A stretch of 64,000 nucleotides of DNA from Methylobacterium aquaticum (lineage in GTDB: Bacteria; Pseudomonadota; Alphaproteobacteria; Rhizobiales; Beijerinckiaceae), in contig NZ_CP043627.1 in assembly GCF_016804325.1 (NCBI RefSeq), positions 6,355,001 through 6,419,000 on the forward strand. The letters run 5' to 3'. A program made the translations under genes and the position numbers. The notes under the pieces are model-generated. The model did no database searches. It was given only the letters and a program-made list of their open reading frames with translations, and was not told the DNA's origin. Positions 47,818-57,471 of this stretch are shown here, piece after piece. Each line of letters begins with the position of its first letter. Position 1 is the stretch's first letter.

Positions 47818-48614
47818 CCTCCTCCGCCATCTCCATCCGCGGCTTGTGCAAGAGCTACGGCCACACCGAGGTCCTGCACGGGATCGACCTCGAGATCGCG
47901 CGGGGCGCCACCACCTGCCTGATCGGCCCGTCGGGCTCGGGCAAGTCGACGCTCCTGCGCTGCATCGCCTTCCTGGAGGAGGCGACGCGCGGCACGATCC
48001 TGATCGACGGGCAGCCGCTCGGCTTCGAGGAGCGGCCGGACGGCACGCGCCTCCGCCTGGCGCCGCCGCGCATCCGCAAGGTGCGCTCCGGCATCGGCAT
48101 GGTGTTCCAGCAGTTCAACCTCTGGCCGCACATGACGGCGCTCGGCAACGTCACCGAGGCGCTCGTCACCGTGAAGGGACTGTCCCGACAGGAGGCCGAC
48201 GCGCGCGGCATGGCGCAGCTGCGCCGCGTCGGCCTCGAGGCGCGGGCCCGGCACTACCCGTCCGAGTTGTCGGGCGGTCAGCAGCAGCGCGTTGCGATCG
48301 CCCGGGCGCTGGCGCTCGAACCGGAGATCCTGCTCTTCGACGAGCCGACCGCCTCGCTCGATCCCGAACTGACCGGCGAGGTGCTGACCGTCATGCGCGA
48401 TCTCGGGCAGGAGGGCATGACGATGGTGGTCGTCACCCACGAGATCGGCTTTGCGGCGAGCGTCGGCCAGCGCATCGCCTTCCTGGATCACGGCCGCGTC
48501 CTCCTGAACGGGACGCCGGCGGAGCTGTTCGCCGCCCCGCGCCATCCGCGCCTGACCCAGTTCCTCGAAACCTACCTCGATCGCGGGGCGGCCATGTTGC
48601 TGAAGCCGGCGTGA
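47814..48614 (+). CDS. Polar amino-acid-type ABC importer, ATP-binding protein
   Basis: The 266-residue protein has Walker [10 protein letters not shown], signature [20 protein letters not shown] and Walker B ILLFDEPTASLDPE. It overlaps the preceding permease (ATGA) and the following regulator (GTGA). Confidence 0.92.
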   Translation: MTSSAISIRGLCKSYGHTEVLHGIDLEIARGATTCLIGPSGSGKSTLLRCIAFLEEATRGTILIDGQPLGFEERPDGTRLRLAPPRIRKVRSGIGMVFQQFNLWPHMTALGNVTEALVTVKGLSRQEADARGMAQLRRVGLEARARHYPSELSGGQQQRVAIARALALEPEILLFDEPTASLDPELTGEVLTVMRDLGQEGMTMVVVTHEIGFAASVGQRIAFLDHGRVLLNGTPAELFAAPRHPRLTQFLETYLDRGAAMLLKPA

Positions 48615-49414
48615 GCGGAACAGGGCGGACGACCCGCGGGAAGGCCCACGGCGCGGATCCGTCCGAGCTGGCCTCCGACATTGCGAAAGGGGCGACGCGG
48701 CACGACCACATCGTCGAGGACATCCGCTCGCTCATCGTCGACGGGCGCTGGCCGCCGGGGTCGCAGCTCCCGGTCGAGACGGATCTGGCCGAGCGCTACG
48801 GCGTGTCGCGCATGACCATGAACAAGGCGCTCGGCCAGCTCGCCCGCGAGGGCTTCCTGGTGCGGCGCAAGAAGAGCGGGACGCAGGTCGCGCAGCCGCG
48901 GGCCGAATCCGCCGTGGTGGCGATCGCCGACATCCGCGACGAGGTCCGCCGCTCGGGCCGCGCCTATCGCTTCCACCTCATCGCGCGGCGGATGCGGCCG
49001 GGCCGGGAGGAGGACGCGCTGCTCCTCGGTGCACCCGGGACCGGGGAGGTGCTGTGGCTGCAGGGCCTGCATCTCGCCGACGACCGCCCGTTCTGCCTCG
49101 AGACCCGCCTGATCAACCCCGCCGTCGCCGAGGGCGCCAAGGACCAGGACTTCTCCGCGCTGGCGCCCGGCGCCTGGCTGCTCGACGCCGTGCCCTGGAG
49201 CGTGGCGAGCCACCGCGTCCGGGCGGTGAACGCGACCGTGACCGAGGCCAAGATGCTGGAACTCGCGGTCGGCGAGGCCTGCCTGGAGATCGTCCGGCGC
49301 ACCCAGGCCGCGGGCGAGTGGGTGACGGGGGTCAGGCTGCTCTATCCCGGCAGCGAGCATCAGCTGGTCGCGAATTTCGGGCCGGATGCGGGGGGCGGGG
49401 CGTCGCGGGGGTGA
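48611..49414 (+). CDS. hutC: HutC-type GntR regulator with UTRA domain
   Basis: GTG at 48611 overlaps the ATPase stop and gives 267 residues. The winged helix is at about 30-95 (LPVETDLAERYGVSRMTMNK), followed by a UTRA ligand domain (RPFCLETRLINPAVAEGAKD, WSVASHRVRAVNATVTEAKM). HutC represses histidine-utilisation genes and is released by urocanate. hutD and hutH lie 3-6 kb on, and two sites fitting the HutC signature precede hutH. The symbol rests on this context and on the subfamily. Confidence 0.82.
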   Translation: MSGTGRTTRGKAHGADPSELASDIAKGATRHDHIVEDIRSLIVDGRWPPGSQLPVETDLAERYGVSRMTMNKALGQLAREGFLVRRKKSGTQVAQPRAESAVVAIADIRDEVRRSGRAYRFHLIARRMRPGREEDALLLGAPGTGEVLWLQGLHLADDRPFCLETRLINPAVAEGAKDQDFSALAPGAWLLDAVPWSVASHRVRAVNATVTEAKMLELAVGEACLEIVRRTQAAGEWVTGVRLLYPGSEHQLVANFGPDAGGGASRG

Positions 49415-49437
49415 GGTCTGGCCGGCGGCAGAAAGTG

Positions 49438-49762
49438 GCGCGGGTTTCCCCTCCCCTGCAAAGCAGGGCTGTCCGGGGAAAAGAAGAGGCGCGGGAAATC
49501 CCCCTCTCCCCGCGGGCGGGGAGAGGACTTCATCGACCTTGTCGTCGATGAAGTGAGCGGAGGCGCAGCCGGAGCGAGGGTGAGGGTGAGGTTCCGGAAG
49601 AGCCTCATCCTGAGATACCCCCTCACCCTCGCCCTGCGGGCTCCCTTCACCCCCGACGAGGGGGGTGAAGGCCTCTCCCCGCCCGCGGGGAGAGGGGAAA
49701 ACTCGCGCCTCAATCTTTCACCGGACAGACCTGCCTGCAAAGGAGGAAGGGGAAACCCGCGC
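49438..49762. repeat. 325-bp element with inverted ends
   Basis: Perfect 14-bp ends gcgcgggtttcccc and ggggaaacccgcgc enclose a perfect 26-bp inverted pair at 49501-49526 and 49672-49697 (cctctccccgcgggcgggga core), plus a trace of the cctcatcctgag motif. It occupies nearly all of the 373-base gap between two convergent genes and has no gene. A related fragment sits at about 61645-61701. Confidence 0.7.
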
Positions 49763-49787
49763 TCTTCTCGTCTTGGTCGAGGTTGCC

Positions 49788-50399
49788 TTACCCCTCCCCC
49801 ACCGCGAACCGCCCGTACCCCCCGTCGCAATACAGCAGCGGGTCGATCCCCCGCGCGCCGATCGCGCCGGCGATCCGGGCGATCAGGACCGAATGCGTGC
49901 CGTAATCGTGACTCACGTCGATTGCGCAGAAGAGGGTCGCCTGCGCCTCCTCCAGCCAGGGCAGCCCCTCGATCGCCTCGCCGCCCGTCCGCAGCGGCCG
50001 CCAGGTGCCGTGGTCGAAGCGCGTCGCGGAGGGCGCCTGGGCGATCGCGGCGGCGAGGTCGCGCTGCGGCGAGCCCATGATGCCGAGCGAGAAGGCACCG
50101 CGCGCCCGCAAGGCGCCGTGCGCCGAGGCGGTGCGGTTGACGCAGACGAGGAGCGAGGGCGGGTCCATCGAGACCGAGCTGACCGCCGTCGCCAGCATCG
50201 CGTGACGGGCGGCGCCGTGCTCGGTCGCGACCAGCGCCACGGTCGAGCCGACGCCCCGCCAGACCTCGCGGAAGGTCTCGGCATCGCCCGGCCGCAGCAC
50301 GGGGCCGGCCTCGTCTCCGCTCATCGCCGCCGCTCCCCCATCGCCCATGCCCCGAGGCAGCCCCTCCCGGGGCATCCGCATCGCCATCGTCATGCTCAT
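49788..50399 (-). CDS. Flavin reductase-domain protein (partner of the monooxygenase)
   Basis: The frame from the ATG at 50399 overlaps the monooxygenase stop (ATGA) and gives 203 residues. The flavin reductase core is FREVWRGVGSTVALVATEHG, AVSSVSMDPPSLLVCVNRTA and HDYGTHSVLIARI. It supplies reduced FMN to the neighbouring oxygenase. The first 25 residues are Met/Arg-rich, so the native start may be the ATG at 50324. Confidence 0.85.
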   Translation of the reverse strand: MSMTMAMRMPREGLPRGMGDGGAAAMSGDEAGPVLRPGDAETFREVWRGVGSTVALVATEHGAARHAMLATAVSSVSMDPPSLLVCVNRTASAHGALRARGAFSLGIMGSPQRDLAAAIAQAPSATRFDHGTWRPLRTGGEAIEGLPWLEEAQATLFCAIDVSHDYGTHSVLIARIAGAIGARGIDPLLYCDGGYGRFAVGEG

Positions 50400-51748
50400 A
50401 CCCTCCCGCGGGCCGCCGCGTAACGGTTTGCGGGTGTGGACAAGCCGAGATTGTCCCGCAATGTCGCCCCCTCGTATTCCTCGCGGAACAGGCCGCGGCG
50501 GCGCAATTCGGGGACGACGAGGCGGGTGAAGTCCTCCAGGCTCGACGGCAGGGTCGGGCACATCAGGATGAAGCCGTCCGCGGCCTTCGTCTCGAACCAT
50601 TCCTGCATGAAATCCGCCACCTGCGCCGGCGTGCCGGTCAGCCCGTTGCCGGTGTGGCGCCGGGCGTAATGCGTGATCAGCTCGCGCATCGTGTGCCCCT
50701 GCGTGACGAATTCCTTCAGCTCCTCGAACATCGCCTTCGAGCCCTTGGCCGAGGCGGGCATCCGGTCCATCGGGAACGGCTTGTCGAGGTCGGCGCCGTG
50801 GAGGTCGGTCTCCAGGAATTCCTGGAGCATCAGGAGCCCGACATCGGGGTGCATCAGCTTCACCAGCGCCTCGGCCTTCGCCTCGGCCTCCGCTTGGGTC
50901 TCGCCGACATTGATGACGATGCCGGGCAGGATCTTGAGGTCGTTCACGTCGCGGCCGTAGCGGGCCATCCGCCCCTTCACGTTGGCGTAGAAGGCCCGGT
51001 TCTTCTCGATGTTCGAGGCGAGCGAGAACACCATCTCGGCGGTGCGGGCAGCCAGTTCCATGCCTTGCTCGGAGCCGCCGGCCTGGGCGATCACCGGCCG
51101 GCCCTGCGGCGTGCGGGCGATGTTGAGCGGGCCGCGGACCTGGAAGTGCTTGCCCTTGTGGTTGAGCGCGTGGAGCTTGTCCTTGTCGTGATAGACGCCG
51201 CTCTCCCGGTCGAGGAGCAGGGCGTCGTCCTCGAAGCTGTCCCAGAGGCCGAACACGGTATCGAGGAATTCCTCGCCGCGCTCGTAGCGCTCGGCATGGG
51301 GGGGCAGCCCCTCGCGGTTGTAGTTGTAGCCGGTCTCGTCGTGGTCCGAGGTGACGACGTTCCAGGCGATCCGGCCGCGGGAGATGTGATCGGCCGAGGC
51401 GAACAGCCGGGCGATGTTGTAGGGCTCGTAGTAGCTCGTCGAGGCGGTGGCCACGAACCCGATCCGGTCGGTGTGCTGCGACAGGGCCGTGATCGCGGTG
51501 ATCGGCTCGAAGCGGTTCATCTTGGTGGGATTGCGGGAAAGCGCGCCCGCCTCGCCGACCGCGCATGCCGGAGAATCGGCGAAGAACATGAAATCGAGTT
51601 TCGCCGTCTCGGAAATCTTCGCGCAGCGGGTCAGGTGGCCGAGGTCGTTGGCGCCGCGCACGTCGCTGTCCGGATGCAGCCACGCCGCCGGGTGGAAGCC
51701 GAACGTGTAGACGAACGTGCCGAGCTTGAGCTTGTCCGGTCGGGTCAT
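50396..51748 (-). CDS. FMN-dependent monooxygenase, NtaA/SnaA/DszA group of the luciferase-like family
   Basis: ATG at 51748 after GAGGAG gives 450 residues, LKLGTFVYTFGFHPAAWLHP, with AWNVVTSDHDETGYNYNREG and GRPVIAQAGGSEQGMELAAR that mark this group. These enzymes cleave or hydroxylate substrates such as nitrilotriacetate or sulfones using FMNH2 from a separate reductase, here the next gene. A LysR regulator diverges from it. The substrate is unknown. Confidence 0.9.
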   Translation of the reverse strand: MTRPDKLKLGTFVYTFGFHPAAWLHPDSDVRGANDLGHLTRCAKISETAKLDFMFFADSPACAVGEAGALSRNPTKMNRFEPITAITALSQHTDRIGFVATASTSYYEPYNIARLFASADHISRGRIAWNVVTSDHDETGYNYNREGLPPHAERYERGEEFLDTVFGLWDSFEDDALLLDRESGVYHDKDKLHALNHKGKHFQVRGPLNIARTPQGRPVIAQAGGSEQGMELAARTAEMVFSLASNIEKNRAFYANVKGRMARYGRDVNDLKILPGIVINVGETQAEAEAKAEALVKLMHPDVGLLMLQEFLETDLHGADLDKPFPMDRMPASAKGSKAMFEELKEFVTQGHTMRELITHYARRHTGNGLTGTPAQVADFMQEWFETKAADGFILMCPTLPSSLEDFTRLVVPELRRRGLFREEYEGATLRDNLGLSTPANRYAAARGRV

Positions 51749-51894
51749 TCGCGGGATCTCCTCGTTCGTGCGGCGCGGCCTGGCGGGCGCAGTATGCCCG
51801 GGGACGGGCTTGCCGGGACCGGAGAAATTCTGCTTCATGCTTTAGAAAATCTGTCCGCTTCCCGGATTGGCCGGGGCAGGAGGGTCCACGCATC

Positions 51895-52806
51895 ATGTCC
51901 TCCCTGCCGCCGCTGAACGCGCTCCAGGCCTTCGACGCCCTCGGGCGGACGGGCAGCCTGGCGCTCGCCGCCGCCGATCTCGGGGTGACGCCGGGCGCGG
52001 TCAGCCAGCACTTGCGCAAGCTTGAGGCGGCGCTGGCGGCGCGGCTCGTGGAGCATGACGGCCGGGCCTTGCGCCTGACGCCGCTCGGAAAAACCTACCA
52101 CGCGCGGATCCGCCAGGGTTTCGCGGCCTTCGCCGAGGCCGGCGCCGCCTTGCGGGACGCGAATGCCGACGTGATCGTGCTGTCCTGCCTGACGACGGTG
52201 CTCGGCAAGTGGATCGGCCGCCGGATGCGGGACTGGACCGAGCTCGACGCCCAGGCCCGGGTCTCCCTCGTCGGCAGCGATGCGGAGCCGGATCTGGGCC
52301 AGGGCGCGGCCGACCTGCGCATCTATTACGGCGGCCGGCAGCATCCGCCGCACCGCGCCGAATTGTTCACCGATTCCCTCGTGCCGGTCTGCGCGCCCGC
52401 CCTGATCGAGGGGCGGCGCCTGTCCGGCCCGGAGGACATCCTGCGCTGTCCCCTGCTGCACATCACCTGGGATCCGCGCTTCGGCGAGAATCCCGGCTGG
52501 GCCGAGTGGGGCCGGCTGATCGGCGCCCGGCCGCCGCCCGCCAACCTGACCTACGGCCTGTCCGGCAGCGCGATCGATGCGGCGCTCGCCGGCCAGGGCT
52601 TCGTCCTCGGGCAGCTCGCCTTCATCGGGCCGGAACTGGAGACCGGCAAGCTCGTCATACCGTTCGACCTGCGGCTGCCCCTGCCCGAACCCTATTACCT
52701 GGCCTGGAACCCGGATTCCTTGCGCAAGACCGGCGCCCGGGCCTTCCACCGCTGGCTCCTCGGCGAGGGCCGGGCGCAAGGGCTCGTCTCCGCCCCGCCG
52801 CTATGA
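51895..52806 (+). CDS. LysR-family regulator (GcvA-like)
   Basis: The 303-residue protein has the helix-turn-helix LALAAADLGVTPGAVSQHLR and an effector domain (DLRIYYGGRQHPPHRAELF, DEAF-like central strands). It diverges from the luciferase-like monooxygenase by 146 bases and probably activates it. Its last six bases overlap the convergent hutD gene. Confidence 0.9.
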   Translation: MSSLPPLNALQAFDALGRTGSLALAAADLGVTPGAVSQHLRKLEAALAARLVEHDGRALRLTPLGKTYHARIRQGFAAFAEAGAALRDANADVIVLSCLTTVLGKWIGRRMRDWTELDAQARVSLVGSDAEPDLGQGAADLRIYYGGRQHPPHRAELFTDSLVPVCAPALIEGRRLSGPEDILRCPLLHITWDPRFGENPGWAEWGRLIGARPPPANLTYGLSGSAIDAALAGQGFVLGQLAFIGPELETGKLVIPFDLRLPLPEPYYLAWNPDSLRKTGARAFHRWLLGEGRAQGLVSAPPL

Positions 52807-53373
52807 CGGCCCGACGGGGTCGATCTCGATCACGACGAGGTCGAGGATGCCGTCGCCCGCGATCGTCGCCCCGCCCTCCAGCAGGAGGGCGTCGCGGCCT
52901 CCGAGCGAGACCGTCCGGCCATCCACCATGACGGCCGACGGCGCGACGGCGACGAGGATGATCCAGCGCCCGCCCGCTGCGAAGGGCGGAACGGTGCCGC
53001 GGAGCCGCGTCACCCGCTGCCGGCAGGCGATCCGCCGGGTCATGACGTTGAGATCCGTGATCGCCCCGGCGACGAGGCGGGCTGCGGCCGGTGCGTCGCC
53101 GGGAAAGGCCAGCGGCGGGGAACCCGGCGTCAGGCGATGCGATCCGTGCCCCTCGACGGCGAGGTCCATTCCCTCGCCGTCGAGGAGCGCGAGCGTCCGG
53201 TCGATGCCGGGAAACGGCGAGAACGGCCCGTCCGCCGCGACTGTCGCCATGGAGACCCGCCAGTCGAACCCGCCGAGCCCGGTCTCCGGGGGATGGACGA
53301 CGATCTCGACGGTCTCGCCGCCGCCGTTCTTCCACGGCATGCGCCGGTGATCCTCGGCCTTCAGGAGGCGCAT
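52801..53373 (-). CDS. hutD: HutD-family protein
   Basis: The 190-residue cupin-like protein starts MRLLKAEDHRRMPWKNGGGE and has FDWRVSMATVAADGPFSPFP and RTLALLDGEGMDLAV, diagnostic of HutD. HutD is encoded with histidine-utilisation genes and is thought to limit the pathway, possibly by binding an intermediate. It lies downstream of hutH on the same strand, separated by a repeat-rich gap. Confidence 0.9.
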   Translation of the reverse strand: MRLLKAEDHRRMPWKNGGGETVEIVVHPPETGLGGFDWRVSMATVAADGPFSPFPGIDRTLALLDGEGMDLAVEGHGSHRLTPGSPPLAFPGDAPAAARLVAGAITDLNVMTRRIACRQRVTRLRGTVPPFAAGGRWIILVAVAPSAVMVDGRTVSLGGRDALLLEGGATIAGDGILDLVVIEIDPVGPS

Positions 53374-53560
53374 GGGGCGTGGTCCTTCTCGGTGGTGTGG
53401 CCTGTCTGGGACAATGAAGAACGCGTCTTCGCTAAATACGCTAAGATATGACTTGAATATTGTTTATATGATGAGATCCGGCCCATGTTCTTTCTGGAAA
53501 AATAGGCTAAAATCAAAACACCCTGATTTGAATTACACACGCTCAACGCTGATGCGCGTA
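53374..53560. other. AT-rich non-coding stretch beside hutD
   Basis: Bases 53420-53550 are AT-rich, with tatgacttgaatattgttta and similar tracts, unlike the genes around. No frame is convincing. It could hold the hutD promoter. Confidence 0.4.
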
Positions 53561-53735
53561 ACCCTCCCCCCTCTGCGGGGGAGGGTGGCCCCTGCGTCAG
53601 CAGGAGCCGGGAGAGGGGCAGCGCGACGCTGATCCAGAGGGCGCCCGTCACCATGGTCGCGACCTTTCCGGAAGCGGGGTTCCCCTCTCCCGCCCGGCTC
53701 CGCCGGGCACCCTCCCCCGCAGAGGGGGGGAGGGT
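53561..53735. repeat. 175-bp palindromic repeat, copy 1
   Basis: It begins accctcccccctctgcgggg and ends gcagagggggggagggt, the reverse of its start, with gacgctgatccag and gtcgcgacc in the middle. A near-identical element lies at 58578-58751. It fills part of the gap between hutH and hutD. Confidence 0.8.
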
Positions 53736-53801
53736 CATGCACGGCGGCGTCCTGGGAAAAAAGTTGAACGCTGCTCACAAGCGGAGCGACCCTGAACGAA
53801 C

Positions 53802-55340
53802 TCACCCCACCGCCAAACCCGGCAGAATCCCAGCGGACAGGCTCCCCTCGATCGTACCGTCCGCCACCAAGCCAGCGGCCGCCCGCAGGTCGTCCGCGAG
53901 GTAGCGGTCCTCCTCCAGGGGGCGGACCGCCGCACGGATCGCGCCGAGCGCCCGTTCCAGTTCCGGGCTCGTCCGCAACGGCCCGCGCAGCTCGACGCCT
54001 TGCGCGCCGGCCAGGGCCTCGATGCCGAGGATGCCGAACAGGTTCTCGGTCATCGGCAGCAGGCGGCGGGCGCCGTGGCAGGCCATCGAGACGTGGTCCT
54101 CCTGGTTGGCGGAGGTCGGCGTCGAATCGACCGAGGCCGGGTGTGCGCGCTGCTTGTTCTCGCTCATCAGCGCCGCCGAGGTCACCTCGGCGATCATCAG
54201 CCCGGAATTCAGGCCCGGCTTCTTCGCCAGGAAGGCCGGCAGGCCGAAGGACAGGGCCGGGTCGACCAGCAGCGCGATCCGCCGTTGCGCGATCGAGCCG
54301 ATCTCGCAGACCGCGAGCGCGATCTGGTCGGCCGCGAAGGCGACCGGCTCGGCGTGGAAGTTGCCGCCCGACACGACCTCGCCGTCGGACAGCACCAGGG
54401 GGTTGTCGGTGACGGCGTTGGCTTCGATCTCGAGGGTGCGTCCGGCCTGCCGCAGGAGGTCGAGGCAGGCCCCCACCACCTGCGGCTGGCAGCGGATGCA
54501 GTAGGGATCCTGAACCCGTTCGTCACCCTCGACGTGGCTTTCGCGGATCGCCGAGCCGTCGAGGAGCGCCCGCAGGGCCGCGCCGGCATCGATCTGGCCG
54601 CGATGGCCGCGCAGCGAATGGATCTCGGGATGGAACGGGGCGGAGGAGCCCATCGCGGCGTCCGTCGACAGGGCGCCGGTGACGAGCGCGGTGCGCAGGG
54701 CCCGGAAGGCCCGGAACAGGCCGGCCAAAGCCAGGGCCGTCGAGACCTGGGTGCCGTTGATGAGCGCCAGCCCTTCCTTGGCGGCGAGCACCACCGGCTC
54801 CAGCCCGGCGCGCCGCAGGGCCTCGGCGCCGGGCAGGCGCTCGCCGTCGAGGAAGGCCTCGCCCTCGCCGATCATCACGGCGGCCAGATGGGCGAGCGGC
54901 GCGAGGTCGCCGCTGGCCCCGACCGAGCCCTGGCCGGGAATGGCCGGGACGACGCCGCGGGCGAGCATCGCCTCGATGAGGCGCACGATCGCGAGGCGCA
55001 CGCCGGAGGCGCCCCGGCCGAGCGAGACGAGCTTCAGGGCCATCACGAGCCGCACGACCTCGGGCTCCAGGAGGTCGCCGAGGCCGCAGCAATGCGACAG
55101 GATCAGGTTGCGCTGGAGCGTGGCGAGGTCGCCGGGCGCGATCCGGATCGAGGCCAGTTTCCCGAAGCCGGTATTGATGCCGTAGATCGGCGCCTCGCCC
55201 TCGGCGATGGCGGCGATCCGGGCCGCGCCCCGCGCGATGGCCGCGTCGCAATCCGGCTCCAGCCGCACCGCCACGCCGTCGCGATAGACGCGTTCGAGGT
55301 CCTGGAGCGACACGCGTCCCGGGTGGAAGGTCAGGGTCAT
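53802..55340 (-). CDS. hutH: Histidine ammonia-lyase
   Basis: ATG at 55340 gives 512 residues. The Ala-Ser-Gly that forms the MIO cofactor lies in [20 protein letters not shown]. Other family segments are [40 protein letters not shown] and [19 protein letters not shown]. It converts histidine to urocanate, the first step of histidine use. The next enzymes, urocanase and imidazolonepropionase, are not in this window. Two HutC-type sites lie upstream. Confidence 0.95.
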   Translation of the reverse strand: MTLTFHPGRVSLQDLERVYRDGVAVRLEPDCDAAIARGAARIAAIAEGEAPIYGINTGFGKLASIRIAPGDLATLQRNLILSHCCGLGDLLEPEVVRLVMALKLVSLGRGASGVRLAIVRLIEAMLARGVVPAIPGQGSVGASGDLAPLAHLAAVMIGEGEAFLDGERLPGAEALRRAGLEPVVLAAKEGLALINGTQVSTALALAGLFRAFRALRTALVTGALSTDAAMGSSAPFHPEIHSLRGHRGQIDAGAALRALLDGSAIRESHVEGDERVQDPYCIRCQPQVVGACLDLLRQAGRTLEIEANAVTDNPLVLSDGEVVSGGNFHAEPVAFAADQIALAVCEIGSIAQRRIALLVDPALSFGLPAFLAKKPGLNSGLMIAEVTSAALMSENKQRAHPASVDSTPTSANQEDHVSMACHGARRLLPMTENLFGILGIEALAGAQGVELRGPLRTSPELERALGAIRAAVRPLEEDRYLADDLRAAAGLVADGTIEGSLSAGILPGLAVG

Positions 55341-55508
55341 GGCAGGATCCTCGTAGGCGGGAAAAGCGCCAAGGACATCCGGTGCGGCGGCGGATGCGCG
55401 GTCTCCCCGCCGGCACGGAGCCATGGCCGTCCCGTCCGGCACGGCATGAGGGACAACCCCGCGCGAGGCCGGTGCCCCAGCCGGAGAGCGATTGTAGTGT
55501 TGCTTTCA

Positions 55509-55518
55509 TGTATAGACA
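55509..55518. promoter_or_regulatory. HutC-type operator, site 1
   Basis: tgtatagaca contains GTATAGAC, an exact fit to the GTnTAnAC signature of HutC-subfamily regulators. It lies 169 bases upstream of the hutH start. Confidence 0.6.
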
Positions 55519-55640
55519 ATTGGGCGGGCTTGGCAAGCGCGCGGCGCCACCGCCGCGACGCCGGATCACGGCATTTTCGTCCATGCCGCCGTGATCCGGG
55601 TGCCTCCCGTTCGCAACCGACCCCGACGACCTCATCTCCA

Positions 55641-55650
55641 TGTCTATACA
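55641..55650. promoter_or_regulatory. HutC-type operator, site 2
   Basis: tgtctataca is the exact reverse complement of site 1, 132 bases away, and also fits GTnTAnAC. The two sites lie between divergent hutH and the FAD oxidoreductase gene, so both may be controlled. Confidence 0.6.
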
Positions 55651-55979
55651 TTCCCGAGGTCGGGGCGAGGGGGTGCCCTCCGCTGAGCCTCCGGGGCGGC
55701 TCGCATCCGCCGCACCTCCCCGGCAGCCCGGTGCGGACGATGCCGCCGGCCTTCACCTCCGTGCAAGCGCCACGCCGAGAGCCGGCGGCTCGCGCAGGCC
55801 GCCGGCCGTTCCGGCACGCCGGCGATCGGCGCCGACGCGGTCGCCCGTCCCGGCCCGGCGCGCGAGGAACGCGCAGGATCGGCCCGGCGCACGGCGGAAA
55901 ATGCTGCGGCGCCCGGGCTCTCCAGCGGGATCGCCCGGGAGCGGCCTGCTAGGTTGCCGTCCGTCAAACGGAGCCCGTC

Positions 55980-57308
55980 ATGCCAGCACCTCTCCTTCAC
56001 ATCGACACGACGCCGGACCTGCCGGACGCGGCCGACGTCGTGGTGATCGGCGGTGGCGTGGTCGGCACCTTCACGGCCTATTACCTGGCGCGCCGCGGCG
56101 TCCGCGTCGCGCTGGTCGAGAAGGGCCGGATCGGTGCCGAGCAGTCGAGCCGCAACTGGGGCTGGTGCCGGCAGCAGAACCGCGATGCCCGCGAATTGCC
56201 GATGGCGACGAAGAGCCTCGACCTGTGGGATCGCCTGAAGGCCGAGATCGGCGAGGATGTCGGCTTCCGGCGCTGCGGCCTGCTCTATCTCAGCAACGAC
56301 GAGGCCGAGATCGAGCGCTGGGCGAAGTGGCGCGACTTCGCGGCCGGCGAGGGCGTGGTTACCCACGTGTTGAGCGCGGCGGAAGCGCGCGAGCACGGTC
56401 GTGCCACCGGGCGCGCCTGGAAGGGCGGCGTGTTCTCGCCGACCGACGGCATCGCCGACACCTCGCGGGCGGTGCCGGTAGGGGCGCTGGGCGTGATGAA
56501 GTATGGCGGCACGGTGCACCAGTTCTGTGCCGCCCGCGGCCTCGAGCTCGAGGGCGGGCGGGTCTGCGGCGTGGTGACCGAGAAGGGCACCATCCGCACC
56601 CGCACGGTGGTGATGGCGGGCGGCGCCTGGGCCTCGTCCTTCGTCCGCCAGGTCGGCATCCGCTTCCCGCAGGCGGCGGTGCGCCAGTCGATCATGGCGG
56701 TCGGCCCCAACGTCTCCGGCCTGCCGGACGCGCTCTACACCGCCGGCATCTCGCTCACGCGCCGCGGCGAGAGCGGCGGCTACAACCTGGCGATCAGCGG
56801 GCGGGCCCGGGTCGACCCCACCCCGCAGCAGATCCTGTTCGCCCGCGAATTCGTGCCGATGTTCGCCAAGCGCTGGCGCGTCCTGGCGCCCGGCGGCACC
56901 GAGGCCTGGCGCAGCGGCCACGAGGGCGTGAAGAAGTGGCGCCTCGACCGGCCGACGCCGATGGAGCGGATGCGCATCCTCGATCCCCGCCCCGACGCGA
57001 CGCTCATCGCCGAGACCCACCGCCGCGCCCTCGAGATGCTGCCGGCCCTGCGCGAGACCTCGGTCACCGCCTCCTGGGCCGGCTACGTCGATTCGACCCC
57101 GGACGGCGTGCCGGGCATCGGCGAGGTGACGGGCGTGCCCGGCCTCGTCCTGGCGGCGGGCTTTTCCGGCCACGGCTTCGGCATCGGCCCGGGCGCCGGC
57201 CACCTCATCGCCGACATCGTCTCGGGCGCCGACCCGATCGTCGATCCCAAGCCCTACCACCCCGACCGCTTCGGCGCCTCGGCCTGGGGGAAGGTGGCGG
57301 AGTTTTAA
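55980..57308 (+). CDS. FAD-dependent oxidoreductase, DAO family
   Basis: The 442-residue product has IGGGVVGTFTAYYLARRGVR for FAD binding, the SSRNWGWCRQQNRDARELPM segment typical of a DadA-like subgroup and the C-terminal LAAGFSGHGFGIGPGAGHLI. It probably oxidises an amino acid or amine. It diverges from hutH across 639 bases that hold the two HutC-type sites, which suggests a link to histidine or related amino-acid use. The substrate is not known. Confidence 0.87.
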   Translation: MPAPLLHIDTTPDLPDAADVVVIGGGVVGTFTAYYLARRGVRVALVEKGRIGAEQSSRNWGWCRQQNRDARELPMATKSLDLWDRLKAEIGEDVGFRRCGLLYLSNDEAEIERWAKWRDFAAGEGVVTHVLSAAEAREHGRATGRAWKGGVFSPTDGIADTSRAVPVGALGVMKYGGTVHQFCAARGLELEGGRVCGVVTEKGTIRTRTVVMAGGAWASSFVRQVGIRFPQAAVRQSIMAVGPNVSGLPDALYTAGISLTRRGESGGYNLAISGRARVDPTPQQILFAREFVPMFAKRWRVLAPGGTEAWRSGHEGVKKWRLDRPTPMERMRILDPRPDATLIAETHRRALEMLPALRETSVTASWAGYVDSTPDGVPGIGEVTGVPGLVLAAGFSGHGFGIGPGAGHLIADIVSGADPIVDPKPYHPDRFGASAWGKVAEF

Positions 57309-57471
57309 GGGCGCGCCGCCACGCGGGGGGCGGAGCGTGATGGTCCGGGTGGGGCGGCCGGCATTGCCACGATCGGCGCGATCGGCCATCTCGACGGGCC
57401 GGTCGGCCGGATCGGAGACCGGCTGCCGCCCCGGCGGCCCGGTCGTCCTCCGCCCCTCACGGAAACCCGTC

